The translations under genes and the position numbers were made by a program. DNA of 64,000 nt from positions 3,298,001-3,362,000 of the forward strand of contig NZ_CP055157.1 in assembly GCF_013367775.1 (NCBI RefSeq). Reading direction: 5' to 3'. The notes beneath the pieces were generated by a model. It worked only from the letters and a program-made list of their open reading frames with translations. It had not been told where the DNA came from and searched no databases. Positions 11,197-19,630 of this stretch are shown in pieces; within the stretch, counting starts at the first letter, position 1, and each line of letters begins with the position of its first letter. Origin of the DNA: Microbulbifer sp. YPW1 (GTDB taxonomy: Bacteria > Pseudomonadota > Gammaproteobacteria > Pseudomonadales > Cellvibrionaceae).

Positions 11197-11991
11197 ATGG
11201 CGCAATTCAATCTGGACCCATTGCTCGATTTCACAGGCAAGGTGGCGCTGATTACCGGTGCGGCCAGTGGATTTGGCGCGCTGCTCGCAGAAGAGTTGGG
11301 ACGCCGCGGTGCGAGCCTGGTGCTGGGCGATATCAATGAAGTGGGCCTGAATTCCGTAGTGGAAAAATTGTCGTCTCAGGGGGTCGCCGTACAGGCGGTG
11401 GCCTGTGATGTGTCCTCGGAGGCGGATTGCGCCTCGATGGTGGCGCTGGCCCGAGAAAATTTCGGCCGTCTGGATATCGCGGTAAACAATGCGGGTATCG
11501 CGCCGCCCATACAATACTTTGAAGACGTAGAGGAAGAAACGCTCGACCTGCAGCACCGAGTGAATGTGAAAGGCGTGTTCTTCGGTATGAAGCATCAGCT
11601 GAAACTGATGCGCAGTCAGGGAGGTGGCATCATTCTCAATGTGAGTTCCATGGCCGGACTCGGTGGCGCACCCAAGGCCTCTTCATATTCCGGTGCCAAG
11701 CATTCCGTCATTGGTCTGACCCGCACGGCTGCTGTGGAATATGCACGCCACAATGTGCGTGTAAACGCGGTGTGTCCCTTCTACACCCTGACCCCGATGG
11801 TAACTGACATGCAGGCACCCGATGGCGCCACCGTGGAACAGTTGCACTCTGTTTTTGCAGCGGGTAGCCCGATGAAACGTCTGGGTAAGCCGGAGGAAGT
11901 AGTGAGTGCGATGGTGATGCTTTGTTCGCCGGCACTGAGCTATGTAACCGGCCAGTCCCTGGCTGTGGATGGCGGTGTTTCCGCATTCTAA
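11197..11991 (+). CDS. SDR-family oxidoreductase
   Basis: A 264-residue short-chain dehydrogenase beginning two bases after the previous stop codon. Cofactor motif TGAASGFG near 19-26, NNAG near 99, and the YSGAK active site in the stretch PKASSYSGAK. It is distinct from the preceding SDR and not a recent duplicate. Likely a 3-hydroxyacyl-CoA or related alcohol dehydrogenase in the operon's pathway; substrate unknown. Confidence 0.87.
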   Translation: MAQFNLDPLLDFTGKVALITGAASGFGALLAEELGRRGASLVLGDINEVGLNSVVEKLSSQGVAVQAVACDVSSEADCASMVALARENFGRLDIAVNNAGIAPPIQYFEDVEEETLDLQHRVNVKGVFFGMKHQLKLMRSQGGGIILNVSSMAGLGGAPKASSYSGAKHSVIGLTRTAAVEYARHNVRVNAVCPFYTLTPMVTDMQAPDGATVEQLHSVFAAGSPMKRLGKPEEVVSAMVMLCSPALSYVTGQSLAVDGGVSAF

Positions 11992-12017
11992 TTAAAAAAT
12001 GATAGGGAGAGAGATCA

Positions 12018-12476
12018 ATGTCGATAATCATAAAACCGCAGGATTTTGCCAGCGCGATTGGTATGGAGACGGATGCCACCGAGTGGTTCCAGATTGATCA
12101 GGATCGGATCAATAAATTCGCCGATTGCACACTGGATCATCAGTTTATTCACGTAGACCCGGAAGCAGCTGCGAAATCCCCATTTGGTACCACCATCGCC
12201 CACGGCTTCCTGTCACTTTCCCTTCTCTCTTACTTTGCCGAGCAACTCCATGTGGCTCTGGATGGCGTGAAAATGGGTGTGAACTACGGCCTGGATAAGG
12301 TCCGGTTTATCAATCCCGTGAAGGTGGATCAGCGCGTACGGGCGCGTGCCAAAGTACTCGACATCATTGAAAAAAAACCGGGTCAATTTCAAATCAAGAT
12401 GGAAGTGACCGTTGAAATCGAGGGCGAGCAAAAGCCTGCATTGATCGCCGAGTGGCTGGTGATGCAATTTATTTGA
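12018..12476 (+). CDS. MaoC-family (R)-specific enoyl-CoA hydratase
   Basis: A 152-residue single hot-dog-fold protein. The hydratase motif DHQFIHVDPEAA places Asp40 and His45 at the catalytic positions of PhaJ-type hydratases, followed by GTTIAHGFL. AGGGAGAGA precedes ATG at 12018. It should hydrate trans-2-enoyl-CoA to (R)-3-hydroxyacyl-CoA, which pairs logically with the MFE-2-like dehydrogenase encoded next, which uses the R isomer. Confidence 0.9.
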   Translation: MSIIIKPQDFASAIGMETDATEWFQIDQDRINKFADCTLDHQFIHVDPEAAAKSPFGTTIAHGFLSLSLLSYFAEQLHVALDGVKMGVNYGLDKVRFINPVKVDQRVRARAKVLDIIEKKPGQFQIKMEVTVEIEGEQKPALIAEWLVMQFI

Positions 12477-12528
12477 GAAACAATAACCTGAAAAACGATA
12501 TTCGATAAAAGTGTTAACGGAGAGAACC

Positions 12529-13455
12529 ATGTCTATTTCATTCGAAGGTAAGGTGGCCATCGTCACCGGAGCTGGCAATGGCCTCGGCAGGTCCCATGCG
12601 CTCGAGCTGGCGCGACGCGGGGCAAAAGTAGTTGTCAATGACCTTGGCGGCGCCCGCGATGGCTCCGGCGGCTCGCTGACCGCGGCAGAATCCGTGGTGG
12701 CGGAGATTGAAGCCGCAGGTGGTGAGGCGATCGCCAACGGTGCCAATGTGACCGATTACCAGCAGGTTCAGGACATGGTCAAGGAAGCGGCGGAGCGCTG
12801 GGGCCGCGTAGACATCCTGGTCAACAATGCGGGCATCCTGCGGGACAAGTCTTTTGCAAAGGCGCCGATGGATGACTTCAATTTGGTAGTCAATGTCCAC
12901 CTGATGGGATCGGTCAATTGCACCAAGGCGGTCTGGGAAATCATGCGCGAGCAGCAGTATGGACGCATCGTGATGACCACCTCCTCTTCCGGGCTCTACG
13001 GTAACTTCGGCCAGTCCAACTACGGCGCGGCGAAAACCGGTGTGGTCGGCCTGATGAATACCCTGTGTCTCGAGGGGGAAAAGTACGGCATCAAGGTCAA
13101 CTGCCTGTCCCCGACCGCGGCTACCCGCATGACCGAAGACATTATCCCCGATCCAAAGGCGCTGGAGTTGCTGACCCCGGAATCTGTCACCGCCGGCCTG
13201 ATTGCGCTGGTAGCGGACGATGCCCCGAATCGATTCATCCTCTGTGCGGGCGCCGGCGCCTACGCCAAGGCACGTATTCTCGAGACCGAAGGGATCTACC
13301 TGCCTCCGGAGCAGCAGACTGCGGAGAATGTGCTAGCAAACCTGGACGCAATCGCCGATGAACGCGGCCAGCAGGAACTTGTTGGTGGCCTCAATCAGAC
13401 CGTCAAGTTTATTCAGAAAGCGGCACAGGGCACGGGCGTCAAGCTCGAAGGCTGA
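12529..13455 (+). CDS. MFE-2-like (3R)-hydroxyacyl-CoA dehydrogenase (SDR)
   Basis: A 308-residue SDR resembling the dehydrogenase part of peroxisomal multifunctional enzyme type 2 (HSD17B4). Motifs are GAGNGLGRSHALELARRG near 14-31, VNDLGG for NAD specificity, and the YGAAK active site. The C-terminal extension after residue 250 is longer than in simple SDRs, as in MFE-2. ATG at 12529 follows an AACGGAGAGA ribosome site. With the preceding hydratase it gives an R-specific branch of beta-oxidation leading to the thiolase. Confidence 0.88.
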   Translation: MSISFEGKVAIVTGAGNGLGRSHALELARRGAKVVVNDLGGARDGSGGSLTAAESVVAEIEAAGGEAIANGANVTDYQQVQDMVKEAAERWGRVDILVNNAGILRDKSFAKAPMDDFNLVVNVHLMGSVNCTKAVWEIMREQQYGRIVMTTSSSGLYGNFGQSNYGAAKTGVVGLMNTLCLEGEKYGIKVNCLSPTAATRMTEDIIPDPKALELLTPESVTAGLIALVADDAPNRFILCAGAGAYAKARILETEGIYLPPEQQTAENVLANLDAIADERGQQELVGGLNQTVKFIQKAAQGTGVKLEG

Positions 13456-13482
13456 TCGCGACAAACATTCAGGAGAATTCCC

Positions 13483-14664
13483 ATGAAAGAAGCAGTGATA
13501 GTATCCACCGCCCGTACGCCCATCGGTAAAGCCTACCGCGGTGCGTTCAACAATATTGAAGGGCCGAGCCTGGCTGCACATGCGGTGAGTGCCGCGGTTG
13601 AGCGGGCCGGTGTCGATGCCGCTGAGATTGACGATTGTGTATTTGGTGTAGCCCTGCAGCAGGGGACTACCGGCACTAATGTCGCGCGCCAGATTGCACT
13701 GCGTGCGGGTCTGCCGACGACCGTGGCCGGTATGACCATTGATCGTCAGTGTTCCTCGGGCCTGATGGCCATCGCAACCGCGGCCAAGCAGATCACCCAG
13801 GATGGCGTACCGGTAACCCTTGCTGGTGGTATGGAATCCATTTCCCTGGTTCAGAATCAGCAGATGAACAGCTTCCGGGTGGCGGATCCCGCGCTGCTCT
13901 CGATGCATCCCGATATCTACCTGCCGATGATCGATACCGCAGAAGTGGTTGCCAAGCGCTACGGCATCAGCCGCGATCTGCAGGATGAGTATTCCCTGCA
14001 GTCCCAGATGCGCACTGCGGCCGCGCAGCAGGCGGGCCTGTTCGCCGATGAAATCGTCCCGGTCACCTGCAACAAGATTGTGGTGAACAAGGAAACGGGT
14101 GAGCAGTCCGAACAGGAAGTGACCCTGAGCATGGATGAAGGTAATCGGCCGTCCACGACCATCGACGGCCTGCGCAGCCTGAACCCGGTTCGCGAAAGCG
14201 GTGTAATCACTGCGGGCAATGCATCGCAGCTCTCCGACGGCGCGGCGGCCATGGTGCTGATGGACGGCAAGCTCGCCGAACAGCGCAACCTGAATCCGCT
14301 GGGTATTTACCGGGGCATGGCGGTCGCCGGCTGCGAGCCTGACGAAATGGGTATTGGTCCGGTTTTCGCGATTCCCAAGCTGTTACAACGTACCGGCTTG
14401 TCGGTTGATGACATCGGTCTGTGGGAACTGAATGAAGCCTTCGCGGTACAGGTACTTTACTGTCGCGACAAGCTCGGGATCGACAATGAGAAGCTGAACG
14501 TTAACGGCGGGGCAATTTCCATTGGCCACCCGTACGGTATGAGTGGTGCGCGTATGGTTGGCCATGCACTGCTAGAAGGCAAGCGCCGAGGCGTCAAGTA
14601 TGTGGTTGTTACTATGTGCGTCGGTGGTGGTATGGGTGCTGCGGGACTGTTCGAAGTGGTTTGA
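13483..14664 (+). CDS. Acetyl-CoA acyltransferase (thiolase)
   Basis: A 393-residue thiolase that cleaves 3-ketoacyl-CoA with CoA, releasing acetyl-CoA or propionyl-CoA. Active-site Cys90 lies in DRQCSSG, the HPYG histidine at 349, and the second cysteine at 379 in [23 protein letters not shown] precedes the ATG. It completes the beta-oxidation spiral of this operon. Confidence 0.92.
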   Translation: MKEAVIVSTARTPIGKAYRGAFNNIEGPSLAAHAVSAAVERAGVDAAEIDDCVFGVALQQGTTGTNVARQIALRAGLPTTVAGMTIDRQCSSGLMAIATAAKQITQDGVPVTLAGGMESISLVQNQQMNSFRVADPALLSMHPDIYLPMIDTAEVVAKRYGISRDLQDEYSLQSQMRTAAAQQAGLFADEIVPVTCNKIVVNKETGEQSEQEVTLSMDEGNRPSTTIDGLRSLNPVRESGVITAGNASQLSDGAAAMVLMDGKLAEQRNLNPLGIYRGMAVAGCEPDEMGIGPVFAIPKLLQRTGLSVDDIGLWELNEAFAVQVLYCRDKLGIDNEKLNVNGGAISIGHPYGMSGARMVGHALLEGKRRGVKYVVVTMCVGGGMGAAGLFEVV

Positions 14665-14718
14665 TATCCGCACTTCAAACTAGCATCTGAAATCTAGCGC
14701 TCAGTGAAAGGAGCAACC

Positions 14719-15702
14719 ATGCGAGCACTGGTATGCGAGGCCTTTGGCCCGATAGATAATCTCAAAGTCCGCGAATGGCCTTTGGATTCCCCGCAACCCC
14801 ACGAGGTTCAGCTTGAGGTACACGCTGCCGGGGTGAACTTTCCGGACGGCCTGATGGTTCAGGGTAAGTATCAGGTTAAGCCTGAGTTGCCCTTTGTTGC
14901 CGGGGGAGAGTGCGCCGGTATCATTCGCGAGGTTGGTGATGCCGTGAAAGGGTTCAAGGTGGGTGATAGAGTCATCGCCATGCCCGGTCTCGCCGCCTTT
15001 GCAGAATCGGTCAATGTGGATCACAAGCTGCTGATGCCGATGCCTGCGGAGCTGGATTTTCCACAGGCGGCAGGTTTCTGTATCACCTATGCCACTTCTT
15101 ACTACGCGTTCAAGCAGCGTGCACGCTTGCAGCCCGGGGAAACCCTGGTAGTGCTGGGGGCTGCGGGGGGCGTAGGGGTTACAGCAATCCAGCTCGGCAA
15201 ACTGATGGGCGCGCGGGTGATCGCCTGTGCATCCACGGATGAAAAGCTCGCTTTTTGTCGCGACCTGGGAGCGGATGAAACCATCAACTACAACCGGGAA
15301 AACCTCAAGGATCGAATCCGCGAACTGACCGATGGCAAGGGCGCAGATGTCATTTACGATCCAGTGGGGGGCGAATTTACCGAGCAGGCCTACCGCTCCA
15401 TTGCCTGGGGCGGGCGCTATCTGGTGATTGGTTTTGCTGCCGGGGATATTCCGAATCTTCCCCTGAATCTTCCTCTCCTGAAAGCCGGGGATATTCTCGG
15501 TATATACTGGGGTGGTTGGGCCGCGCGTGATCCCAAGGGCAATATGCAGAATTTCAGCGAGTTGCTGGGGTTTGTACGGGAAGGACGCCTGCAGCCTTTG
15601 ACCACAGAGGTATATGATCTGGATGATTTCTCCGAGGCATTTTCGGCGATCGGCGAACGCAGAGCGAGGGGTAAGGTTGTTTTGACCATGAACAAGCGCT
15701 AG
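14719..15702 (+). CDS. Zinc-free MDR-family NADPH:quinone oxidoreductase-like protein
   Basis: A 327-residue medium-chain reductase of the quinone-oxidoreductase type. The GroES-like N-terminal domain is followed by the NADPH-binding motif GAAGGVGVTAIQLGKLMGA near 145-163. No cysteines of the structural zinc loop are present. AAAGGAGCAACC precedes ATG at 14719. Such enzymes reduce enoyl-CoA, enones or quinones; a role in saturating an enoyl intermediate of this operon is inferred. It is the last gene before a strong terminator. Confidence 0.87.
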   Translation: MRALVCEAFGPIDNLKVREWPLDSPQPHEVQLEVHAAGVNFPDGLMVQGKYQVKPELPFVAGGECAGIIREVGDAVKGFKVGDRVIAMPGLAAFAESVNVDHKLLMPMPAELDFPQAAGFCITYATSYYAFKQRARLQPGETLVVLGAAGGVGVTAIQLGKLMGARVIACASTDEKLAFCRDLGADETINYNRENLKDRIRELTDGKGADVIYDPVGGEFTEQAYRSIAWGGRYLVIGFAAGDIPNLPLNLPLLKAGDILGIYWGGWAARDPKGNMQNFSELLGFVREGRLQPLTTEVYDLDDFSEAFSAIGERRARGKVVLTMNKR

Positions 15703-15754
15703 CGTCGCGTTCAGGTTCCGAATTGAGCCGGGCCTAAACCTCTGGAACTGAAAA

Positions 15755-15787
15755 GGGAGTAGCGCGGTAAGCGCTACTCCCTTTTTT
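15755..15787 (+). terminator. Intrinsic terminator ending the acyl-CoA catabolic operon
   Basis: An 11-bp perfect stem (GGGAGTAGCGC / GCGCTACTCCC) with a GGTAA loop is followed by six T residues. It lies 52 bases past the last stop codon of the operon. A short A-run before it could also terminate the convergent minus-strand genes, weakly. Confidence 0.92.
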
Positions 15788-15814
15788 AATACTGCGTTGG
15801 TTTATATTGGATGC

Positions 15815-16276
15815 TCAGGGAAGGAGCCGGCAATGCTGTCTCGCTTTCGCCTGCAGGTCGGCCGGTAGCTTCTCCTCTGCTGGCGATCGTTGTTGTCGTC
15901 GCCATTGGGCGCACAGCTGGATATAACTGCCGGCTTCTACTTCGGCACGCAGTTTATGCCAGCCATCGGCTGTAGCTCGTAAACTGCCGGGCTTGGGGCG
16001 GTAGCGCTCCAGCCCTTGTTCCCGGTTGTTGCCCTGGGGGGCGATCTGCCCGGGTGTAGCGCCAAGATACTGGGCCGGGTGTAAAAGGGCGATGGCAATT
16101 GCGATCGCGCTGAAGCCTGATGCGGCTTTGGAGAGCAGCCGGCTATTGCTTGAGTTGATCCTTCTTACCGGTTTTATGGCGCGGGCATTGGCGAGCAATT
16201 TTTCGTCCATGGTGCGTGGCGAGTGGAGCTGGTCCGCGGCCCGCCGATAGGACGATTCCCACTGATTACTATTCAT
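15815..16276 (-). CDS. Small membrane protein encoded with sigma factor; possible anti-sigma partner
   Basis: A 153-residue protein I do not recognise. A charged N-terminal stretch of about 45 residues (RRAADQLHSPRTMDEKLLAN) precedes one weak hydrophobic segment (SGFSAIAIAIALLHPAQYLG), and the rest is rich in Arg, Gln and Ala. ATG at 16276 comes two bases after the stop of the upstream sigma-factor-like gene; a TTG overlapping that stop is an alternative. Layout and single-membrane-segment design fit an anti-sigma factor, but no zinc HxxxCxxC motif is present, so this is inference from position. Confidence 0.55.
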   Translation of the reverse strand: MNSNQWESSYRRAADQLHSPRTMDEKLLANARAIKPVRRINSSNSRLLSKAASGFSAIAIAIALLHPAQYLGATPGQIAPQGNNREQGLERYRPKPGSLRATADGWHKLRAEVEAGSYIQLCAQWRRQQRSPAEEKLPADLQAKARQHCRLLP

Positions 16277-16278
16277 GT

Positions 16279-17019
16279 TCAAGCTACCTCTACAGAACGA
16301 TCAGCAGTAGCGGGGGAGGCTGCTGCAACTTGTGGTGTTTTCCCCCAGGGGAGTGCGACGCGGGGTTTGCGAGGACTGACTTGCGTCCTGCCGGCCAGCT
16401 CCTCCGTGGCCTTGTTGTTGGCGTTCTCTTCGGCTGCGCGGGCCTCAGCTTCTTTAGCCAGGGTGACTGCAGATTTCCAGGGCTTACGGGCGCTGCCATT
16501 AAGTGCGCGTTCGATGCTGTTGCGACTTTGCTCCAGAATCGCCCTGCAGCGGGCGAGGGGGATTCTCTCGATATCTGCCACCGTAGCCAGTGAGAGGCCG
16601 CATTCGGTGAACAACAGGAAAATATTGCGCTGCGCTATGGGAAGCTGTTGAATAGCCTGGAGTATCTCGGAGCATTTCAGTGCGCTGTTTAGTGCATCAA
16701 CCTGAGCGCAGGCGGATGTATCTCCGGGGGTATCTGCATCCGGGGTAGATGTACCGGGAGCACGTAGCAAGCGGTTCAGACGGATATACAGCCAATTTTT
16801 CAGGCGTCTCCGCTGCAGCTCAGGCGGGGTATCCAGGAAAGCGCTCCAGAATGCTTCCATCAGCTGTGTGCAGCGATGGGGTACCATCTGTGCGCAGTAG
16901 CGAAACAGCTCGTCTTTGTAGCGAAGATAGATTTCCTGGAATACTCTGTGATCGCGAGTGTCGCGATAACGGCTAGCCAGTTCCTCGTCACTGAGAATGC
17001 ACAACTTTTCCGCAAACAT
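16279..17019 (-). CDS. ECF-like RNA polymerase sigma factor
   Basis: A 246-residue protein with sigma region 2 near residues 10-50 (DHRVFQEIYLRYKDELFRYC) and sigma region 4 near 130-175 (ILQAIQQLPIAQRNIFLLF, then ADIERIPLARCRAILEQSR). The C-terminal tail of about 65 residues is Ala- and Lys-rich and unlike a standard ECF factor. ATG at 17019 has an excellent AAGGAGG eight bases upstream; ATG 17049 and GTG 17055 in frame lack such a site. The operon partner is the small membrane protein downstream. Region 2 is only moderately conserved, so the promoter it reads is unknown. Confidence 0.75.
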   Translation of the reverse strand: MFAEKLCILSDEELASRYRDTRDHRVFQEIYLRYKDELFRYCAQMVPHRCTQLMEAFWSAFLDTPPELQRRRLKNWLYIRLNRLLRAPGTSTPDADTPGDTSACAQVDALNSALKCSEILQAIQQLPIAQRNIFLLFTECGLSLATVADIERIPLARCRAILEQSRNSIERALNGSARKPWKSAVTLAKEAEARAAEENANNKATEELAGRTQVSPRKPRVALPWGKTPQVAAASPATADRSVEVA

Positions 17020-17175
17020 GGGATTGGCCTCCTTGGCTTTATTTCCCATAGTCACTTACCCGGTTGTACATCTCCTGGGCGCTTCCATGCCTGGAGTACT
17101 TCGTTAAACGAGTAAATTATCTGTTAACGTTATTTCGCCCCGCCTTTACCGACAAGGTGCGAACTTCCTTTTTGC

Positions 17176-17514
17176 TCAGTGTTTACCGTGTCCGTCTTTG
17201 GGAGTCGATTTGTTCTCTGGGTCATCCATTTTTTCTGCGTGACCGGTTACGACTTTTTCCCTTCTAATTTCGCTACTTTGTGTTTCCGCTGTCCTTTCCT
17301 CTGCAGTTTCTGGCGCGTTACCGCGTTTCTTCCACGAGGCCAGGAACAGTGTGGCCAGGCCCAACAGGATTTCGTCAACAAACGGGACCAGGTCGGGAAT
17401 GATCAGGTCAATCAGGAACAGCGCGCAGATCCACTTGAACAATTGTGGGTGCTTGAGCCTGCGGGCATAGTTCAGAAACCAGACCACCAGGGAACTCGGG
17501 ATTACGCGCTTCAT
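17176..17514 (-). CDS. DUF6116-like small membrane protein
   Basis: A 112-residue protein with two hydrophobic stretches, LFKWICALFLIDLIIP and FVDEILLGLATLFLASW, followed by a charged tail that is probably cytoplasmic. The pattern of a short basic start, then IDLIIPD and PFVDEILLGL, is that of the DUF6116 family, whose function is not known. The start ATG at 17514 is chosen by family resemblance because no clear ribosome site precedes it; an ATG 34 codons upstream is possible. It stands alone between the sigma-factor genes and dinB. Confidence 0.65.
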   Translation of the reverse strand: MKRVIPSSLVVWFLNYARRLKHPQLFKWICALFLIDLIIPDLVPFVDEILLGLATLFLASWKKRGNAPETAEERTAETQSSEIRREKVVTGHAEKMDDPENKSTPKDGHGKH

Positions 17515-17694
17515 ATCGATAGTGACTGGAACTGCTTTCGAGACCGTGATGGGAGTATAGCCCGAGGCCGCCTGACCAGCAGAACGCGCAAAGGTTCCGG
17601 GTGTAATATTGCGCATTATCTGGCGCGAAATGCCTCATGGCTGCTCAGAGATTAACCCGCTTGGGCGCAACACTAGTCTCACAAGTGAGCAGTA

Positions 17695-18777
17695 TCAGGT
17701 GGTCGGTGGGCGTTGCCCCCGGAATGGCAGTGGCAATTGCTCGGGCCCCAATTCGGCGCGTAAATCCTTGAGTTTTACGCCCACCCCGAGCAGGCGAATG
17801 GGATCGTTGCGCTTGTCCCAGCTTTGTTGCAACAGTTGTTTGAATTCACTGATGCGCGCCGACCGACTGCCGCGTTCTTGGGTAGACTGCGCAAAGTCGG
17901 TGTACTTGACCTTTATGATGGCGGCACTGATTTCATAGCGGTCGCCCAGTTTCTCCATCCGCTCCTGAAGTCTGCCGAAAAGATGGGTCATCTGTTCCTG
18001 CCAGTCATCGAGACTTTTCAGGTCTTCGGTAAAAGTGTGTTCCACGCTGACACTCTTGCGCGAACCATCGCCGCTCACCGCCCTGTCGTCCACACCGCGG
18101 CAGAGCTGATACAAACGATTGCCAAACTTGCCGTATTTCTGCACCAGTTCCACCAGGCTAAATCGCCTCAGATCACTGCAGTTGTGGATCCCCTGGCGGT
18201 GCATCTTTTCTGCGGTGACGCGGCCGACGCCGTGAATCTTTTTTACCGGTAGGCGCAGGACAAAGTCTTCCACCGCATCCGGGTGAATGACCGTCAGTCC
18301 ATCGGGTTTTTGCCAGTCGCTGGCGATTTTGGCGAGGAATTTATTGGGGGCGACACCCGCGGAGATAGTAATTCCCAGTTCCTGCTGGACACGGGCGCGG
18401 ATCTCGCGGGCGATCAGGGTTGCACTGCCATTGCAATGCGCGCTGTTGCTGACATCCAGAAAAGCCTCATCCAGGGAAAGTGGTTCTATTAAGTCGGTAT
18501 AGGTAAGAAATATTTCCCGAATTTGCGCGCTGACTTCCCGATATTTTTTCATGTTACCCGGCACTACAATCAGGTCAGGACAGAGCTTTTTCGCTTGGGA
18601 GGTCGGCATCGCTGAGCGCACACCAAAGCTGCGCGCCTCGTAGTTACAGGTAGAAATCACTCCTCGGCGGTCGCTGGCGCCACCCACGGCGACAGGACGA
18701 CCCCGCAGGTTGGGGTCGTCCCGCATTTCTACCGAGGCGTAGAAACAGTCGCAGTCGCAATGGATGATTTTCCGCAT
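17695..18777 (-). CDS. dinB: DNA polymerase IV, DinB
   Basis: A 360-residue Y-family translesion polymerase, the usual length. It begins MRKIIHCDCDCFYASVEMRD, which holds the first catalytic aspartate and the steric-gate Phe-Tyr region; the second acidic patch is SLDEAFLDV near residue 103. A helix-hairpin-helix (KKIHGVGRVTAEKM) and the little-finger domain follow. A LexA box sits directly upstream of the start, so SOS control is well supported. No ribosome site separates the box from the ATG, which suggests a leaderless message. Confidence 0.95.
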   Translation of the reverse strand: MRKIIHCDCDCFYASVEMRDDPNLRGRPVAVGGASDRRGVISTCNYEARSFGVRSAMPTSQAKKLCPDLIVVPGNMKKYREVSAQIREIFLTYTDLIEPLSLDEAFLDVSNSAHCNGSATLIAREIRARVQQELGITISAGVAPNKFLAKIASDWQKPDGLTVIHPDAVEDFVLRLPVKKIHGVGRVTAEKMHRQGIHNCSDLRRFSLVELVQKYGKFGNRLYQLCRGVDDRAVSGDGSRKSVSVEHTFTEDLKSLDDWQEQMTHLFGRLQERMEKLGDRYEISAAIIKVKYTDFAQSTQERGSRSARISEFKQLLQQSWDKRNDPIRLLGVGVKLKDLRAELGPEQLPLPFRGQRPPTT

Positions 18778-18778
18778 G

Positions 18779-18794
18779 CTGTGATTATATACAG
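18779..18794 (-). promoter_or_regulatory. LexA (SOS) box at dinB
   Basis: Exact CTGT-N8-ACAG with an AT-rich centre, ending one base before the dinB start codon. On the dinB strand it overlaps a TATAAT -10 element placed six bases before the ATG, so bound LexA would block the promoter itself. It is also about 70 bases upstream of the plus-strand AhpD-like gene and could influence it. Confidence 0.88.
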
Positions 18795-18861
18795 TATCTG
18801 CCCCCAGGCCACGCTCTATTCGATGAACTTGTAAAGGTCGCGCTATCAATGGAGGTGCACC

Positions 18862-19386
18862 ATGAGTCATATGCCTTTAGTGGAAACGCCCGTGGAGGAA
18901 CGGGTTCACGCGGTGCTGGATGATATTCGAACCACGCTGGGAATGGTGCCGGCGATATTCCGGGCCTGCGCCAACAATCCGACGCTACTGAGGATACTGT
19001 GGGAGAGATATCAGCATGTAATGCTGACCGGTGCCCTGTCGCCGAGGTTGAAGGAGGGAATCGCGTTGATGGTGGCAGCGGATGAACACAGTGATTACGG
19101 GATTGCTCTGCACAGCGCGGCGCTGGAGAAGCTGGGGGTGGATCCGCGAGAGGTATTGAAAATTCGCACCGACCCGGATCACGCGCACTATGACCCCAAA
19201 AATCACGCGCTACTTGAGGTGGCGCGACACGCGAACAACCGCCCGCACGATCATGCAGGCGAAGTGATCGACACGGCAAGAAAAACGGGGGCCAGCGATG
19301 CCGAAATCATCGAAGCGCTGGCGGTGGCGGGGTTGGCCTCGGAGGTAAGCCGCACGGCCGCATTTCTCTCCGTTCCTTCAGATTAA
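18862..19386 (+). CDS. AhpD/carboxymuconolactone decarboxylase-like protein lacking the CxxC pair
   Basis: A 174-residue all-helical protein with the AhpD-like layout (VPAIFRACANNPTLL, LSPRLKEGIALMVAA, then a helix with a conserved His). GGAGGTG precedes the ATG. In active AhpD-type peroxidases the motif is CxxC with a His four residues on; here the place reads SDYGIALH, with Ser77 and Gly80 for the cysteines and His84 kept. Thiol peroxidase activity is therefore unlikely. Divergent from dinB across the SOS box. Function unknown. Confidence 0.78.
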   Translation: MSHMPLVETPVEERVHAVLDDIRTTLGMVPAIFRACANNPTLLRILWERYQHVMLTGALSPRLKEGIALMVAADEHSDYGIALHSAALEKLGVDPREVLKIRTDPDHAHYDPKNHALLEVARHANNRPHDHAGEVIDTARKTGASDAEIIEALAVAGLASEVSRTAAFLSVPSD

Positions 19387-19560
19387 GTTTGATACTTTGC
19401 CACGCTATCCGATTTAACCAGGCCTTTTAAAATGGCCTTTCAGTGTGGTTGTTTATTGACCGTTTTATGCTGGAATCCCGGGTCACATAGGCTGTGTTTT
19501 TTTAGCGGGACGCCGTCCGGGAATTATTTCCCATAATTGACAATCTGTGCCTTTTCCTCG

Positions 19561-19589
19561 TTGTCAAGGGGAGGAAGCCTATCCATAAT
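19561..19589 (+). promoter_or_regulatory. Sigma-70-type promoter for the polyserine lipoprotein gene
   Basis: TTGTCA, a 17-bp spacer and CATAAT match the housekeeping consensus at five of six bases each. The start of transcription would fall near 19596, giving a leader of about 35 bases before ATG at 19631, which is preceded by a GGGGGG ribosome site. Confidence 0.6.
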
Positions 19590-19630
19590 CTTCCGATCTA
19601 ATAAAACAAGATTCGATTTCTGGGGGGTAT

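Noticed and set aside
19420..19440. AGGCC/GGCCT hairpin after the AhpD-like gene
   Set aside because: Five-base stem with long loop and only three T residues; not convincing.
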